From assembly GCA_019058365.1 (NCBI GenBank), contig JAHPZE010000009.1:1-64000 (forward strand): 64,000 nucleotides of DNA. The letters run 5' to 3'. The notes under the pieces were generated by a model, which did not search any database, was not told where the DNA came from, and worked only from the letters and a program-made list of their open reading frames with translations. Positions within the stretch are counted from its first letter, which is position 1; the number at the start of each line of letters is the position of its first letter. Positions 1 to 9,187 of this stretch are shown piece by piece. This DNA is from Promethearchaeota archaeon (GTDB lineage Archaea > Asgardarchaeota > Lokiarchaeia > Sigyniarchaeales > SOKP01). A program made the position numbers and the translations under genes.

Positions 1-81
1 TCGGAATAAAAAAAATAAAAAATTAAAGATAAATAAATACTTCATTAGATACTGTTGATAAAAATAAAAAAATTAGGAGTT

Positions 82-807
82 TTATTTCTCTAATTGTCGT
101 CCTACACCGATATACATCATATAACCCCCGATGAGCGCTAAAATTACACCAATTGGACCGATTAAAAGCCTAACTGTTGGGTTGTTTAAGAAATTTGAAA
201 AGAATATCGTGTACATGAATATCATTACCGCGATAACACCGAATATAAAGAATTTCCATTTCTTTTTTAGTTGTTCATCTTCAAATTTCTTATAAACTTG
301 AAAAGATAAGTACAATAAAGGTATAATTGTGAATATAGTTACACCTAAGAATACATAGAGAAAGAAAGGTAGATGCCATACGGGTGACCAATTTGTAGAA
401 GCATTAAGTTCAACACCCCATCCTGGAGTTATTACAAAAAAGATCATACAAAACATATAAATTCCATATCCAATAAATATGATATACTGTTTTGTTGGAG
501 TGATTACTTTTTCTGATTTCAGTAGAATTAAGTTAAAGACAATGAAAAATATTGGAGAATAAAAAGCGCCAAAATTTGTAAGATAATTTAAAAAAACTAC
601 AACTTGCTCATTCGCAATAGGCCCATATATAAAATTAAAAATTGTTCCTACTATCACAGATAAATAAAACCCGGCGAAAATCAAATTCAATCTTTTTCTA
701 TCTCGTTTAAGAATAAGATACGCTAAATACGCAAACCAAGCAAAAACGAGACCTTGTACTATGTAAATTGTAACAAATCGAGTTGGAGATAGTTGATACA
801 ATACCAT
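82..807 (-). CDS. 7-TM integral membrane protein, unknown function
   Basis: A 241-residue protein with about seven hydrophobic helices (roughly residues 12-33, 42-62, 69-96, 108-129, 142-172, 182-207, 212-236). A basic cytoplasmic loop (KKKWK) precedes helix 6 and the tail ends in GVGRQLEK. The next gene upstream is a clear paralogue that shares the IYIVQGL start and the GVGRQLE end, so this is a tandem duplication. The topology resembles a 7-TM receptor-like or MASE-type sensor module, but I recognise no catalytic or ligand motif and no attached signalling domain. Function unknown; membrane location is firm. Confidence 0.75.
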   Translation of the reverse strand: MVLYQLSPTRFVTIYIVQGLVFAWFAYLAYLILKRDRKRLNLIFAGFYLSVIVGTIFNFIYGPIANEQVVVFLNYLTNFGAFYSPIFFIVFNLILLKSEKVITPTKQYIIFIGYGIYMFCMIFFVITPGWGVELNASTNWSPVWHLPFFLYVFLGVTIFTIIPLLYLSFQVYKKFEDEQLKKKWKFFIFGVIAVMIFMYTIFFSNFLNNPTVRLLIGPIGVILALIGGYMMYIGVGRQLEK

Positions 808-960
808 ATAAACTCACTATAATGTAGTTATGTTGTTTTGTTATTAAATTTGTTATAGTAATTATTTAGTATTTTTTATTTAATATTATTATCTTTTTCT
901 TATTAAAAAAATCTGTTTACTCAATATTTTTATTTAGATTAATCATAAATAATATGAACA

Positions 961-1654
961 TCACTCAAGTTGACGTCCTACACCATAATATATCAAGTAC
1001 AATGCGATAAGAGTCGGTAATGATATCAACGACCAAATAATCCTAAATGTATCATGGTTCAATGTGTTAGAAATAGATGTTCCATAATAGAGAAAAAAGT
1101 AAGCTGATATACCAATTAAGAAGTATTTCCATTTTCTTTTTAAATATTCACTTTCGAGCTTAATATATATCTTAAAGGAATAATAAATAGTTGGAAAAAT
1201 TATGAATATAGTACACACTATAACAGAGTAAAGAAAAAAAAAACCAGCTCCAATTAGGTTTCCAATGTGTACTTCCATTTATTATAATTCCATCGGGAAC
1301 AAAGAAAAGACCTAAGATCAATAAACTAGAAATAATAATTATTAAAATCTGTAATTTAAAATTAATCTGTTTAGTTGGTTTTATGAGGATTAGGATAAAA
1401 ATTAGAATAAAAACCATTGAAAAATAAAAGAGATAATAAGTCATGAAATGCATAATAAAAACAATTGTTGGATCAAAAATATTCGTATATATCATATTTA
1501 GGACACCACCAATTGTAACAGAAAGGTAAAAACTACTTAAGTAAAGATTAATCTTTTTTTTTTCCCTTTTTAGTACTAAATATGCCATATAAAGAAAAAA
1601 CAAAGCAAATAGTCCTTGTACTATATAAATTTGAATGAATCTAGCGAAATCCAT
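961..1654 (-). pseudogene. 7-TM membrane protein, frameshifted in a homopolymer (paralogue of the 82-807 gene)
   Basis: Two overlapping reading frames make one protein homologous to its neighbour. Codons from 1654 down to about 1240 give MDFARFIQIYIVQGL through GSTHWKPNW. The frame below about 1240 continues with LYSVIVCTIFIIFPTIYYSFKIY and ends GVGRQLE, matching the neighbour over helices 5-7. The switch falls in a run of ten A (1234-1243; ten T in the coding sense). The start ATG at 1654 has an AGGGGAT Shine-Dalgarno. It could be a sequencing indel, a real pseudogene or a slippage site. If restored it encodes about 230 residues with seven helices. Function unknown. Confidence 0.75.
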
Positions 1655-1797
1655 TACTTTATATCCCCTAACTTTATTTAAAGTAAAATAATTAATTTTA
1701 CCTTATTAGAATTTTAAAACTTATGGAATAAATAATTTATCTCAAATTTATATAGATAAATAGTAAAAAATATAATTTTTTTAGTCCTGTGTAAGTT

Positions 1798-1992
1798 CTA
1801 TTTTTCGCGCCACTCCTGACCACATCTCCCACATCGGTATTTTTTCCCAAAAACGCGGGGGTAATCATTTATAATATTCGTTTTATCTGTTGATTCATGA
1901 ATCATATTTTTATTTTCTTCTCCACAACTTGGACATTTCCGGCGTCCTTCATCCCTTTCAATTGTTAATAACCCATTTGATTCTTCTCCCAT
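1798..1992 (-). CDS. Small zinc-ribbon protein
   Basis: A 64-residue protein with two CxxC knuckles, CPSCG near residue 20 and CGRCG near residue 54. Together they would hold one zinc ion in a rubredoxin-like ribbon. The second knuckle is followed by QEWRE, as in many archaeal RNA-polymerase/TFS-like or nucleic-acid-binding ribbons. There is no further domain. It is a single gene between membrane-protein genes and a GTPase-like gene. A role in nucleic acid or protein binding is inferred only from the fold. Confidence 0.7.
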   Translation of the reverse strand: MGEESNGLLTIERDEGRRKCPSCGEENKNMIHESTDKTNIINDYPRVFGKKYRCGRCGQEWREK

Positions 1993-2133
1993 TATTCAAC
2001 TCCATTCTTATTATTTTAATCTAATGGCATTTTTAATAATTATATTTAAATTTGTATCTTATTGTTTTTATAACTTTTTGATTTTCTATCTTTTTTGGAG
2101 TAATTTTATATGAATTTTAATTAAATTATAAAA

Positions 2134-2733
2134 TTAACTCATAAGCTTTTTTCCATAATTTTTTGCAGCTTCAAACAATTCTGGACTTGAATATTGAAAT
2201 CTTATCATAAAATCATCAAGAATAGTATTATAAATCTCATGTATATTGCTATCGTTGTTGATTATTTCAAAACAATAGATTAACTTCAGGTCCCTTGTGA
2301 TTCTTTCTAATTGATATCGACTTATTTTAAATTTTTTAGAAGGAGACCCATTAAATATATTTTCAATATCCATTCCAACTAAGATAGATATTCCTTGAAA
2401 TGAAAAAGTTTCATTAAATTCTCCCAACAAACCTTTATTAAGAGTATTAAGTGAAGCAGGTTCGTACAAATTTAGTGTAATAATGATAGTATCAAGTTTT
2501 TGTACTTTTTCAAAATTAAATATTAAATCTTCAAGTGTATCTGCTATGAATATCTTTATCTTAATCGGAATTTGCTTAAAGACAATAAAAAACTCATATT
2601 TATCATCATAAATATTGGATTCTATTGCTGATATTTTAAGACTTTCAAAAAAAATGTCCTTAATAGATTCTTTCTTACCTATGATTCCTATCCTCAAGCT
2701 ATAGCTAATTTTCTTCAAGAAGTCTCTTTCCAA
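2134..2733 (-). CDS. Degenerate Ras-like GTPase-fold protein (pseudo-GTPase candidate)
   Basis: A 199-residue protein whose predicted strand/helix order follows a Ras-like G domain, but the nucleotide motifs are eroded. The P-loop position reads GIIGKKESIKD with no GK[ST]. The switch II strand gives IFIADTLEDL with no DxxG glycine. The G4 strand reads ILVGMD instead of NKxD. A helical tail ends in SPELFEAAKNYGKKLM. It probably does not bind GTP in the usual way and may be a scaffold or partner of true GTPases. Assignment rests on motif spacing alone; an unrelated alpha/beta fold is possible. Confidence 0.5.
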   Translation of the reverse strand: MERDFLKKISYSLRIGIIGKKESIKDIFFESLKISAIESNIYDDKYEFFIVFKQIPIKIKIFIADTLEDLIFNFEKVQKLDTIIITLNLYEPASLNTLNKGLLGEFNETFSFQGISILVGMDIENIFNGSPSKKFKISRYQLERITRDLKLIYCFEIINNDSNIHEIYNTILDDFMIRFQYSSPELFEAAKNYGKKLMS

Positions 2734-2835
2734 AAATAATTATTATTGTTCTTAATTTTCTATTATTAATTTATTTTAATAAATCATTTTAGTAGAATCT
2801 TTTTGTTTAAGTGATAACGAAAATCTAATAGTAAT

Positions 2836-3771
2836 TTGATCTTTATGCTGCTGCTATATCTCGAATTAGTCTTAATGGTAATCATTTGGAGTTTTTCTTT
2901 TGTTGTTGTAGATATTGCTGTAGAATTTATTCCACCTTTATCTATCGCATTTTATCGGTTTATTATTGCTTCATTATCATTTGTGATCCTTGATCTTTAT
3001 TTTAAATTCACTAAAAGAAAAGAAAAAAACTCACATAATAAATCATTAGAGAATAATAGATTTACAAAGAATGATTGGGTGCTAATAATACTTGCAAGTT
3101 TTACGGGAATATCATTATTTTTCCTTGCTCAATATTCTGCAATTGAAACTATTGGTCCATCTCTTCCCGCTTTATTTGTTTGTTTAATAACTCCTGTCAT
3201 AATTACTATTTTAGCCTTAATTTTTTTCAAAGAAAAATTGAATACTCTAAAAATAGTAGGTTTTGTAATTGCTTCAATCGGAGGTTTTTTATTAGTTACC
3301 GGGGGGAATATCAATATACTTGCTCCAGATTCTCCAAGTTTTTTAGGTTACTTATTTGCATTAATAACTCCTTTACTATGGGCAGTATATTCTACAGCAA
3401 CAAAAAAGATATCAAAAAGCAATTCAAGCATTACTATGAATAAATATATTGCATATATTGGTACTATTGAATTATTTTTTTTTGTTTTAGTGAATGGTGA
3501 ACTTTTTAATTTCTTTAGGAACTTTTTTAACATTTTCTTATTCCTTTCTGCTTTATATTTAGGACTTGCTTGTTATGTTTTGGGCTATTATATATGGCAA
3601 AATTCACAGAAAATATTAAAATCCTCAAAAGTAGCTTCATTTTTATACATTGAACCGTTCCTTACGCTAATTTTTTCTTTATTACTTCAAAGGAGCGAAA
3701 TAATTGTTTTATGGAATATTATTGGAGGGATAATAGTATTAATAGCTGTTCTAATCATAAATTATAAATAA
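2836..3771 (+). CDS. EamA/DMT-family transporter
   Basis: A 311-residue, ten-helix protein with the two repeated EamA halves: an N-terminal LVLMVIIWSFSFVV helix and a second-half LLWAVYSTATK segment. The loop SAIETIGPSLPALFVCLITPVIITILA is typical of drug/metabolite (RhaT/YdcZ-like) exporters. It probably moves small metabolites or amino acids across the cytoplasmic membrane; the substrate cannot be read from sequence. The start can be TTG at 2836 or ATG at 2845. It is a single gene, divergent from the pseudo-GTPase gene. Confidence 0.85.
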   Translation: MIFMLLLYLELVLMVIIWSFSFVVVDIAVEFIPPLSIAFYRFIIASLSFVILDLYFKFTKRKEKNSHNKSLENNRFTKNDWVLIILASFTGISLFFLAQYSAIETIGPSLPALFVCLITPVIITILALIFFKEKLNTLKIVGFVIASIGGFLLVTGGNINILAPDSPSFLGYLFALITPLLWAVYSTATKKISKSNSSITMNKYIAYIGTIELFFFVLVNGELFNFFRNFFNIFLFLSALYLGLACYVLGYYIWQNSQKILKSSKVASFLYIEPFLTLIFSLLLQRSEIIVLWNIIGGIIVLIAVLIINYK

Positions 3772-3790
3772 AAAAAGGTTATAGATTGAT

Positions 3791-4537
3791 TTATTCTAAT
3801 TTAAGTAAATGTTTCACCCAACTGGGTAATATAAATCCAATATAATAAAATGTACTAGAAAGCATCATTAACGTTCTGAAAAGTATCAATGTTGCGGATG
3901 ATAATGGAATAAATCCATCTCCAATAGCGCCTATTGCAAACAAATTGAATGATATTATCAAGAATCTGCCTTTCCATTGAATCGCGGGGTTATCTTTTAC
4001 TTTAAGGGAAGCGATAGCAAAATCATTACCTGTTATTGTACTAATAAGTAGAGAGAAAGCAAGAAAACCTAATGCTAATCCCTTATAATCGATGTCAATA
4101 ACACTTTCTTTAATACCAATTAATCCTTCTACTGGAGCCCCTGAAGCAAAGAATAGAAAGTATAATATATAAATATAAAAAACGATTGAAAAGCAAAAAA
4201 CTATCCATGTGACAACATTTTTTTGTTTCTCATGTAAAGCAGGCATATAAATTTGAAGCCATGATAATAAAGCAATAGGAACTGTTACAGTTCCTATTAA
4301 AACGTAGAACGGATAGGCAATTTCCTGGCCAGTAATTATCCAGTATATGTATCCTAACCCACTGGGATACCAAGGAGACATTGTAAAAATAATTGCTAAA
4401 AAGAAATAAAATAAGATTTTTTCCTTCGTTTTAAAATATTTATAGAGAGTAATTCCACCGTATAACCAAGCGATAATAACTGTAAGAAAACCAAAAATAC
4501 CAGATAAATGCAACTCAACAACCGACATAATATTCAC
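3791..4537 (-). CDS. 7-TM membrane protein, unknown function
   Basis: A 248-residue protein with about seven hydrophobic segments. A charged loop (KVKDNPAIQWKGR) comes before helix 6, the same place as the KKKWK loop of the 82-807 protein, so the two may be distant members of one family. There is no recognised motif and no soluble domain. It is convergent with the EamA gene, with only 19 bp between stop codons. Function unknown. Confidence 0.7.
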   Translation of the reverse strand: MNIMSVVELHLSGIFGFLTVIIAWLYGGITLYKYFKTKEKILFYFFLAIIFTMSPWYPSGLGYIYWIITGQEIAYPFYVLIGTVTVPIALLSWLQIYMPALHEKQKNVVTWIVFCFSIVFYIYILYFLFFASGAPVEGLIGIKESVIDIDYKGLALGFLAFSLLISTITGNDFAIASLKVKDNPAIQWKGRFLIISFNLFAIGAIGDGFIPLSSATLILFRTLMMLSSTFYYIGFILPSWVKHLLKLE

Positions 4538-4725
4538 ATTTATAATTATTAAGATAAGTAATTAATAATAATGTGTTTAATCTCTATTTAATATTTATGT
4601 GTTCTTTCTCTTTTTCTTACATTTCTATTAAATTTTTAATAATAGCTACTGACAAAACATATATACTTAAACATTATAATAGATTTAAAACAAAATCATG
4701 AATTAGATATAAATGGTGAATTATC

Positions 4726-5214
4726 ATAAGTCGAAGGTATTATGCGAAAGGAAAGAAGACATACGCAAAGGATCAAAACTTTACACAAGATCAAGTCGGA
4801 GAAGAAAAAGAGCGTTATTTGATCAGTGTAGATTTAATGAGTTTAAAAACTCTAAAAGATTACGATATAATGGGATGGCGAGGAGAATTTTATTTCAAAG
4901 TGGATGGTCCAAAGGTTTTTAAAGCTCGATTTCCAAATAAGGGTATCATTAAGTTGCAAAAAAATCAAGAATTTACTTCACGGGCTGATATGTCTCTATG
5001 GAGCGAAATTAAAACGGTTCGAACCGGAGAACCTGCCATAGAAAAACTTAATATTATTTTAAGAGAAAAAGATCATTTGAAAAAGGATGAGAAAATTGCA
5101 GAACAAGAATTTGAAATAAAATTACCTTCAAAAACGCAATACGTTATTTTGCAAGATGAGAAAGAAAATACTAAAGCAAAACTACGAATTCAAGCGACTC
5201 GTACGCGATATTAA
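4726..5214 (+). CDS. Uncharacterised protein with a non-standard start codon
   Basis: The frame ending at 5214 clearly stays coding upstream of the first standard start (TTG 4819). It reads YAKGKKTYAKDQNFTQDQVGE and then on through ERYLISVDLMSLKTL. Between the in-frame stop at 4717 and 4819 there is no ATG, GTG or TTG. An ATA at 4726 lies 6 nt after a GGTGA Shine-Dalgarno, with ATT at 4720 and ATC at 4723 also present. Alternatively ATG 4713 in another frame is joined by a frameshift. The product (about 160 residues) is charged and probably beta-rich, with GWRGEFYFKVDG and KARFPNKGIIKL. I do not recognise the family. Confidence 0.55.
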   Translation: MSRRYYAKGKKTYAKDQNFTQDQVGEEKERYLISVDLMSLKTLKDYDIMGWRGEFYFKVDGPKVFKARFPNKGIIKLQKNQEFTSRADMSLWSEIKTVRTGEPAIEKLNIILREKDHLKKDEKIAEQEFEIKLPSKTQYVILQDEKENTKAKLRIQATRTRY

Positions 5215-5243
5215 AACTTTTTTTTCTTTTTATTTACTCTATA

Positions 5244-6392
5244 CTATAATTTAAATCTCTCATATTCAGAACTACATGGATGATTATCAGTAACCCAAAA
5301 CTCCTTTTTAGTAGGAAAAATAATTATTGATCCTAAGGTTCCCGCAGCGGGACCATGTGTACAGACTGTGAAATCATCTGGTTCTCTGTTATCATGATCG
5401 CTTAAAATATTTTTAATTGTTTCCATTGTAATTTTACCCTTGTTTAATTTTAACAACTCAATTTCTCTCTGATAACGTCTTATTGGAGATTCAATAGGAT
5501 TTATATCCATATCATCCATTTTGAATCTTACATAATCGGGCAAATTCGCGTCTTTAAGTTCTTCGGTCTGATAATGGTTTGTATGGGCTAAGATACTATC
5601 GATAGGTCGACGAATTGCATGGCGAGTGCTTGTAGTCTCAATCACACATGTGTCTCCTGAAGCATCCATAAATCCATAATGGCATCCATTTGAACGATCA
5701 GTAAAGTTAGTAATAAATTTAACAGCTTCTTGAGTTGTCACACAAGTTTCAAGCATTTCTTGTACGATAAATGTACCTGGAACACCTTTCAATCTGAAAT
5801 CGAGTGGTTCCTGTTTCCAAGAACGACCATAATTATAACCAATTGCTAATCCTTTTTCATTCAACCCCATATGACAACCAGTAAGAGGATATTGCGTAAA
5901 ATTTATATTTTTATAGCCCTCATCTGGAACTTCTTCTCGAACTACTTGAAATGGTTGGAGAACGTTTGGAAAATCATAATTACGCCCAAAAATCATTGAA
6001 TTGTCTGATGTAGCTTCTGGAAGGGCGAATATCATGGAACATGCTTGAACTGGAGGATTTTTATAAAGGGATTTTGGATCTCCTGACATAACTTCAATAA
6101 AGTGAGCTCCATGAAGTATATATTTTTTTATAGAGGCTGCTTTTCCTATTGATATCATTTTCTCATACTGATTTGGAACAAACTGTTGTAAAGATTTCTT
6201 TATATTCTTTTTACCCATGATACCTAAACCAAGCTTAATTATTGAGAGAGGAATTAATTTTGAGGTGACTTCTGAAAACATTTTTGAGTGAAAGACAATA
6301 TCGAACATGTTATGAATTTTATCTTTCAATTGTTCTCCCTGTTGGGTTCCTCTTTCGATAACAGTTCCCTTTAATTTAATGTAATCAACCAT
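5244..6392 (-). CDS. C45-like Ntn-hydrolase / linear amide C-N hydrolase
   Basis: A 382-residue protein with the choloylglycine hydrolase / acyl-CoA:6-APA acyltransferase signature. The candidate nucleophile cysteine is in QACSMIF (near residue 117), followed by SMIFGRNYDFP, GCHMGLNEKGLAIGYNYG and a conserved CHYGFMDASGD segment. Family members remove a propeptide to expose the cysteine, then cleave or transfer linear amides. The precursor length before the cysteine is typical of peptidase family C45. There is no signal peptide, so it is probably cytoplasmic. The substrate is unknown. Confidence 0.8.
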   Translation of the reverse strand: MVDYIKLKGTVIERGTQQGEQLKDKIHNMFDIVFHSKMFSEVTSKLIPLSIIKLGLGIMGKKNIKKSLQQFVPNQYEKMISIGKAASIKKYILHGAHFIEVMSGDPKSLYKNPPVQACSMIFALPEATSDNSMIFGRNYDFPNVLQPFQVVREEVPDEGYKNINFTQYPLTGCHMGLNEKGLAIGYNYGRSWKQEPLDFRLKGVPGTFIVQEMLETCVTTQEAVKFITNFTDRSNGCHYGFMDASGDTCVIETTSTRHAIRRPIDSILAHTNHYQTEELKDANLPDYVRFKMDDMDINPIESPIRRYQREIELLKLNKGKITMETIKNILSDHDNREPDDFTVCTHGPAAGTLGSIIIFPTKKEFWVTDNHPCSSEYERFKL

Positions 6393-6558
6393 ATTTACCC
6401 TTCTTTTCTTACGGTTTAAAACTTTTATATAAACGAGGAATTTTAATATATATTATAATTCTTAAAAAGTTTAAAAAAATCTTATTCTTTTAAAAAGTAA
6501 GATTATAATTAAAGGAATCTAACATGATATAGAATTAATTTTGAGGAAATAATTAAAA

Positions 6559-7170
6559 TTGACTGGAAAAACCGACTTTAAAGTTGGAATTGCTACATTA
6601 GAAGATGCTCAAGGGATTATGAATGCTTTTAAGCAAAATTTAATTGAAGCAAGAGATATTGATGAAATCTCTAAAAAGCAAATAGAAGAATTGGAAGAAC
6701 AAGGCTTTTTGCGAAAAGAAGTGAACATAGAATATTATAAAAAACTTATCGAAGATCCTAATATAGAAATTTATGTTGCGAAAAATAGTACTAAAAAAAT
6801 AATTGGTTTTGCGAGTATTCATAGAAAAAAATATAATATAATAAAAGTTCGTGATGTTATTGGTAATCTTTCTTTCGAGAATGAAAGAACCAAAAACTTA
6901 CTTCTTAATGAAGATAAAGAATTCGCATATTTAGACCAAGTGAGTATTTTGCCAGAATATAAACGCAAGGGAGTTGGTACAGCAATTTTTCAAAAATCAT
7001 TAACATTACTAGATACTCCTATTGTTGCTTTTATTGTAGAAAAGCCACTCTTTAATAAAGCTTCTATTTATTGGCATGAGTATAACGGATTTGAATTCTC
7101 TGCGATAAGTGACAGCGAGTATAAAGGTAAAGCGTTTAAATTCCAGATTTTTATACATTGGAATAATTAA
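6559..7170 (+). CDS. GNAT-family N-acetyltransferase
   Basis: A 203-residue protein with the GNAT core. The acetyl-CoA-binding motif A is EYKRKGVGTAIFQ (near residue 135), preceded by the strand AYLDQVSILP. The C-terminal motif B region is ASIYWHEYNGFEF. The start is TTG at 6559, preceded by a GAGG element. The substrate cannot be told; a small molecule or protein amine is usual. It is a single gene between oppositely and similarly oriented neighbours. Confidence 0.85.
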   Translation: MTGKTDFKVGIATLEDAQGIMNAFKQNLIEARDIDEISKKQIEELEEQGFLRKEVNIEYYKKLIEDPNIEIYVAKNSTKKIIGFASIHRKKYNIIKVRDVIGNLSFENERTKNLLLNEDKEFAYLDQVSILPEYKRKGVGTAIFQKSLTLLDTPIVAFIVEKPLFNKASIYWHEYNGFEFSAISDSEYKGKAFKFQIFIHWNN

Positions 7171-7262
7171 TTTTAATTTTCTTATTTTGTTTTAGCTAAG
7201 AGTGTGTATTTTTTATTCACTAAAGATTTTATTAAATTTTGATTCTTTATAAATGATATAGA

Positions 7263-8234
7263 ATGTTCGAAATTGTCTTATCAATTACATTTTTCATTAT
7301 TGGATATCTAATAATATTTTTTGCTGCAGATGTCTTTTTAGATAATTTAAAAGAAGTCTGTATACTATTTGGGATATCCCCTTTTATTATTGGAGCATTA
7401 ATTATTGGCATCGATCCAGAAGAATCGATTGCTTCGATCATTGCTGCTATTAATGGACTTTCCTACCTCGCAATAGGAAATGTTATAGGCAACTCAATAT
7501 TTGCATTGACAATAAGTTTTGCAATTCCCGCCTTTTTTAATAAAATAGATTTTAAAACAATTCCTCAATTTTACTTTATATTATTATACACTTGCCTTTT
7601 TTTAATCCTTTTTGGAATAATTGTTAATTTTGGAATATTTTTTATCGGAATCATCGCTATTTTGATATATTTTGTATATTTGATTAGGAATATAAAACAA
7701 TTCTCTAAAGAAAGTTCTATTGGATATAGCTCAACGGAAAATTATATGAAGAGGGATAAGAACATGCAAGAATTAAAAGCAGAATCTAAAACTAAAAAAA
7801 TAATTTTAATCATTATTAGCTTTATAGCCATTTTTTTGGGGGGAGAATTATTAATTTTTGCTGCAGAACAAATTATAATACAAACTAATATTCCAGAAAC
7901 TTTCTTTGGCCTCGTTATAATGGCATTTATAACAAATGTTGAGGAATTAACCTTAGTTATAAAATCTATAAAAAAAAAGAGCATTGAAATAGGCTTGGGA
8001 GGGATGATAGGAAAAGTAATATGGAATCTAACACTAACTTTTGGAATTAGCGCTATTTTTATTGTGAATTTCCAATTCTTATGGATCTTGTTTTGGAATT
8101 GGTTCTTATTATCAATAATATTAATCTATTTTAATTTTACATCAAAAAAGCAGAGTTTAGTATTCAGAGATGGAATAGCATTGACACTACTTCTAATTTC
8201 ATTTCTAACAGTTAATTTCGCAATAGTACTATAA
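7263..8234 (+). CDS. CaCA-family cation exchanger (Na+/Ca2+ antiporter-like)
   Basis: A 323-residue membrane protein with two inverted alpha repeats. The first is FGISPFIIGALIIGIDPEES then NVIGNSIFALT; the second is IPETFFGLVIMAFITNVEEL then MIGKVIWNLT. In the family the repeats normally read GTSLPE. Here they are GIDPEE and ITNVEE, so the acidic residues that bind cation are kept while their surroundings differ. It probably exchanges Ca2+ or another cation for Na+ or H+ at the cytoplasmic membrane. A hydrophilic loop (about residues 145-175) separates the halves. Confidence 0.8.
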   Translation: MFEIVLSITFFIIGYLIIFFAADVFLDNLKEVCILFGISPFIIGALIIGIDPEESIASIIAAINGLSYLAIGNVIGNSIFALTISFAIPAFFNKIDFKTIPQFYFILLYTCLFLILFGIIVNFGIFFIGIIAILIYFVYLIRNIKQFSKESSIGYSSTENYMKRDKNMQELKAESKTKKIILIIISFIAIFLGGELLIFAAEQIIIQTNIPETFFGLVIMAFITNVEELTLVIKSIKKKSIEIGLGGMIGKVIWNLTLTFGISAIFIVNFQFLWILFWNWFLLSIILIYFNFTSKKQSLVFRDGIALTLLLISFLTVNFAIVL

Positions 8235-8269
8235 CCAAAATTGTGTTAAAAATAGAGAAAAAATAAAAT

Positions 8270-8971
8270 TTAATTTTTATTGCGTTCTTCAGATTCAGGT
8301 ACTTCTTTTAAGGATTCAATAATATTTATTATGTCTTCCGCAAGCTCATAGCGTTCAGCTCGATTCTTCTCTCGATTTAATCGTTTTTCTACACGCAAAG
8401 GAGTTCCAATCTTAACTTTTAGACCATCTCCAGTAAACATATTTAATATTTTAGTCTTTTCTGTAGAAATTGCTATTGGAATAATTGGAGCATCTCCCGC
8501 AATTGCGAACTTTATTATTGCAGCCATCGATTTTATCTGTACTTCACGATCATTTTTTGCTTCAGGTGTCATACCTACGAGATCACCTTTCTCATTTAAA
8601 ATTTCAAATACTTTTTCGATTGGTTCAGTATCTTCTTTATTTTCAGTTCCTCGAATCATTCCAAGACTCTTTAAAACTGGACCAGCAATTTGATGCTTCA
8701 TTAATTTTGGATCAAGCATAAAATGAATTTTTCTTCCTGAAACTTGAGCTATTATTAACATATCTCGGATTACATTCGGAGTGATTGTAGTTAAAATCGC
8801 TTTTCCTCTAAAGGGAATGTTTTCTTTCCCTTCAATTTTTAAATCCATGAGGACCTTAAAGAATAAACCGCTTAGTCCTTTTACAGCACCATAAAGCATA
8901 TCAAAAGCAATAATTTTTGGATTTAACTTATCTCCTTCATCCTTTATTTCTGTACTTGTACTTTCACTCAT
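8270..8971 (-). CDS. PlsC-like acyltransferase homologue lacking the catalytic His
   Basis: A 233-residue protein with the PlsC/LPLAT layout: IEGKENIPFRGKAILTT, a hydrophobic helix, GPVLKSLGMIRG, then GMTPEAKND and APIIPIAIS. The HX4D motif is replaced by PNVIRD, so the base histidine is missing. The FPEGTRS motif is weakened to TPEAKND. It may be non-catalytic, or use other residues. It is the last gene of a minus-strand operon with the activase and dehydratase-like genes, 17 bp after the 64-residue protein. Confidence 0.7.
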   Translation of the reverse strand: MSESTSTEIKDEGDKLNPKIIAFDMLYGAVKGLSGLFFKVLMDLKIEGKENIPFRGKAILTTITPNVIRDMLIIAQVSGRKIHFMLDPKLMKHQIAGPVLKSLGMIRGTENKEDTEPIEKVFEILNEKGDLVGMTPEAKNDREVQIKSMAAIIKFAIAGDAPIIPIAISTEKTKILNMFTGDGLKVKIGTPLRVEKRLNREKNRAERYELAEDIINIIESLKEVPESEERNKN

Positions 8972-8988
8972 TTTTTCATTACCTCTTA

Positions 8989-9183
8989 TTATAATTTATC
9001 TATAAAATCATTAACTTCTTCCATTTTTTTTTCATAATATTTTTTCAAATCATTTTCTGACACAAATGTAGGGATAACTTTTTCTGTATAAAGGTCAAAA
9101 ATCGTGCTTAGTTTAGTTTTATGTTTAATGGTTTCTAGGAATTCTTCTCCTAATTCTCTCAATTGTTTCAGAAATTCTGCCAT
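8989..9183 (-). CDS. Small helical protein in the activase operon
   Basis: A 64-residue protein starting with MAEFLKQLREL and ending in VNDFIDKL. It starts 4 bp after the stop of the activase gene, with a perfect GGAGGT Shine-Dalgarno 9 nt before ATG 9183; longer upstream frames overlap the activase and are unlikely. It is rich in Lys and Glu, largely helical, and has no Cys. Its tight placement between activase and PlsC-like gene suggests a small accessory subunit, which is inference. Family not recognised. Confidence 0.65.
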   Translation of the reverse strand: MAEFLKQLRELGEEFLETIKHKTKLSTIFDLYTEKVIPTFVSENDLKKYYEKKMEEVNDFIDKL

Positions 9184-9187
9184 ATTA

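Noticed and set aside
961..1654. Two separate overlapping membrane-protein genes
   Set aside because: The adjacent paralogue spans both parts in one frame, so this is one gene with a frameshift.
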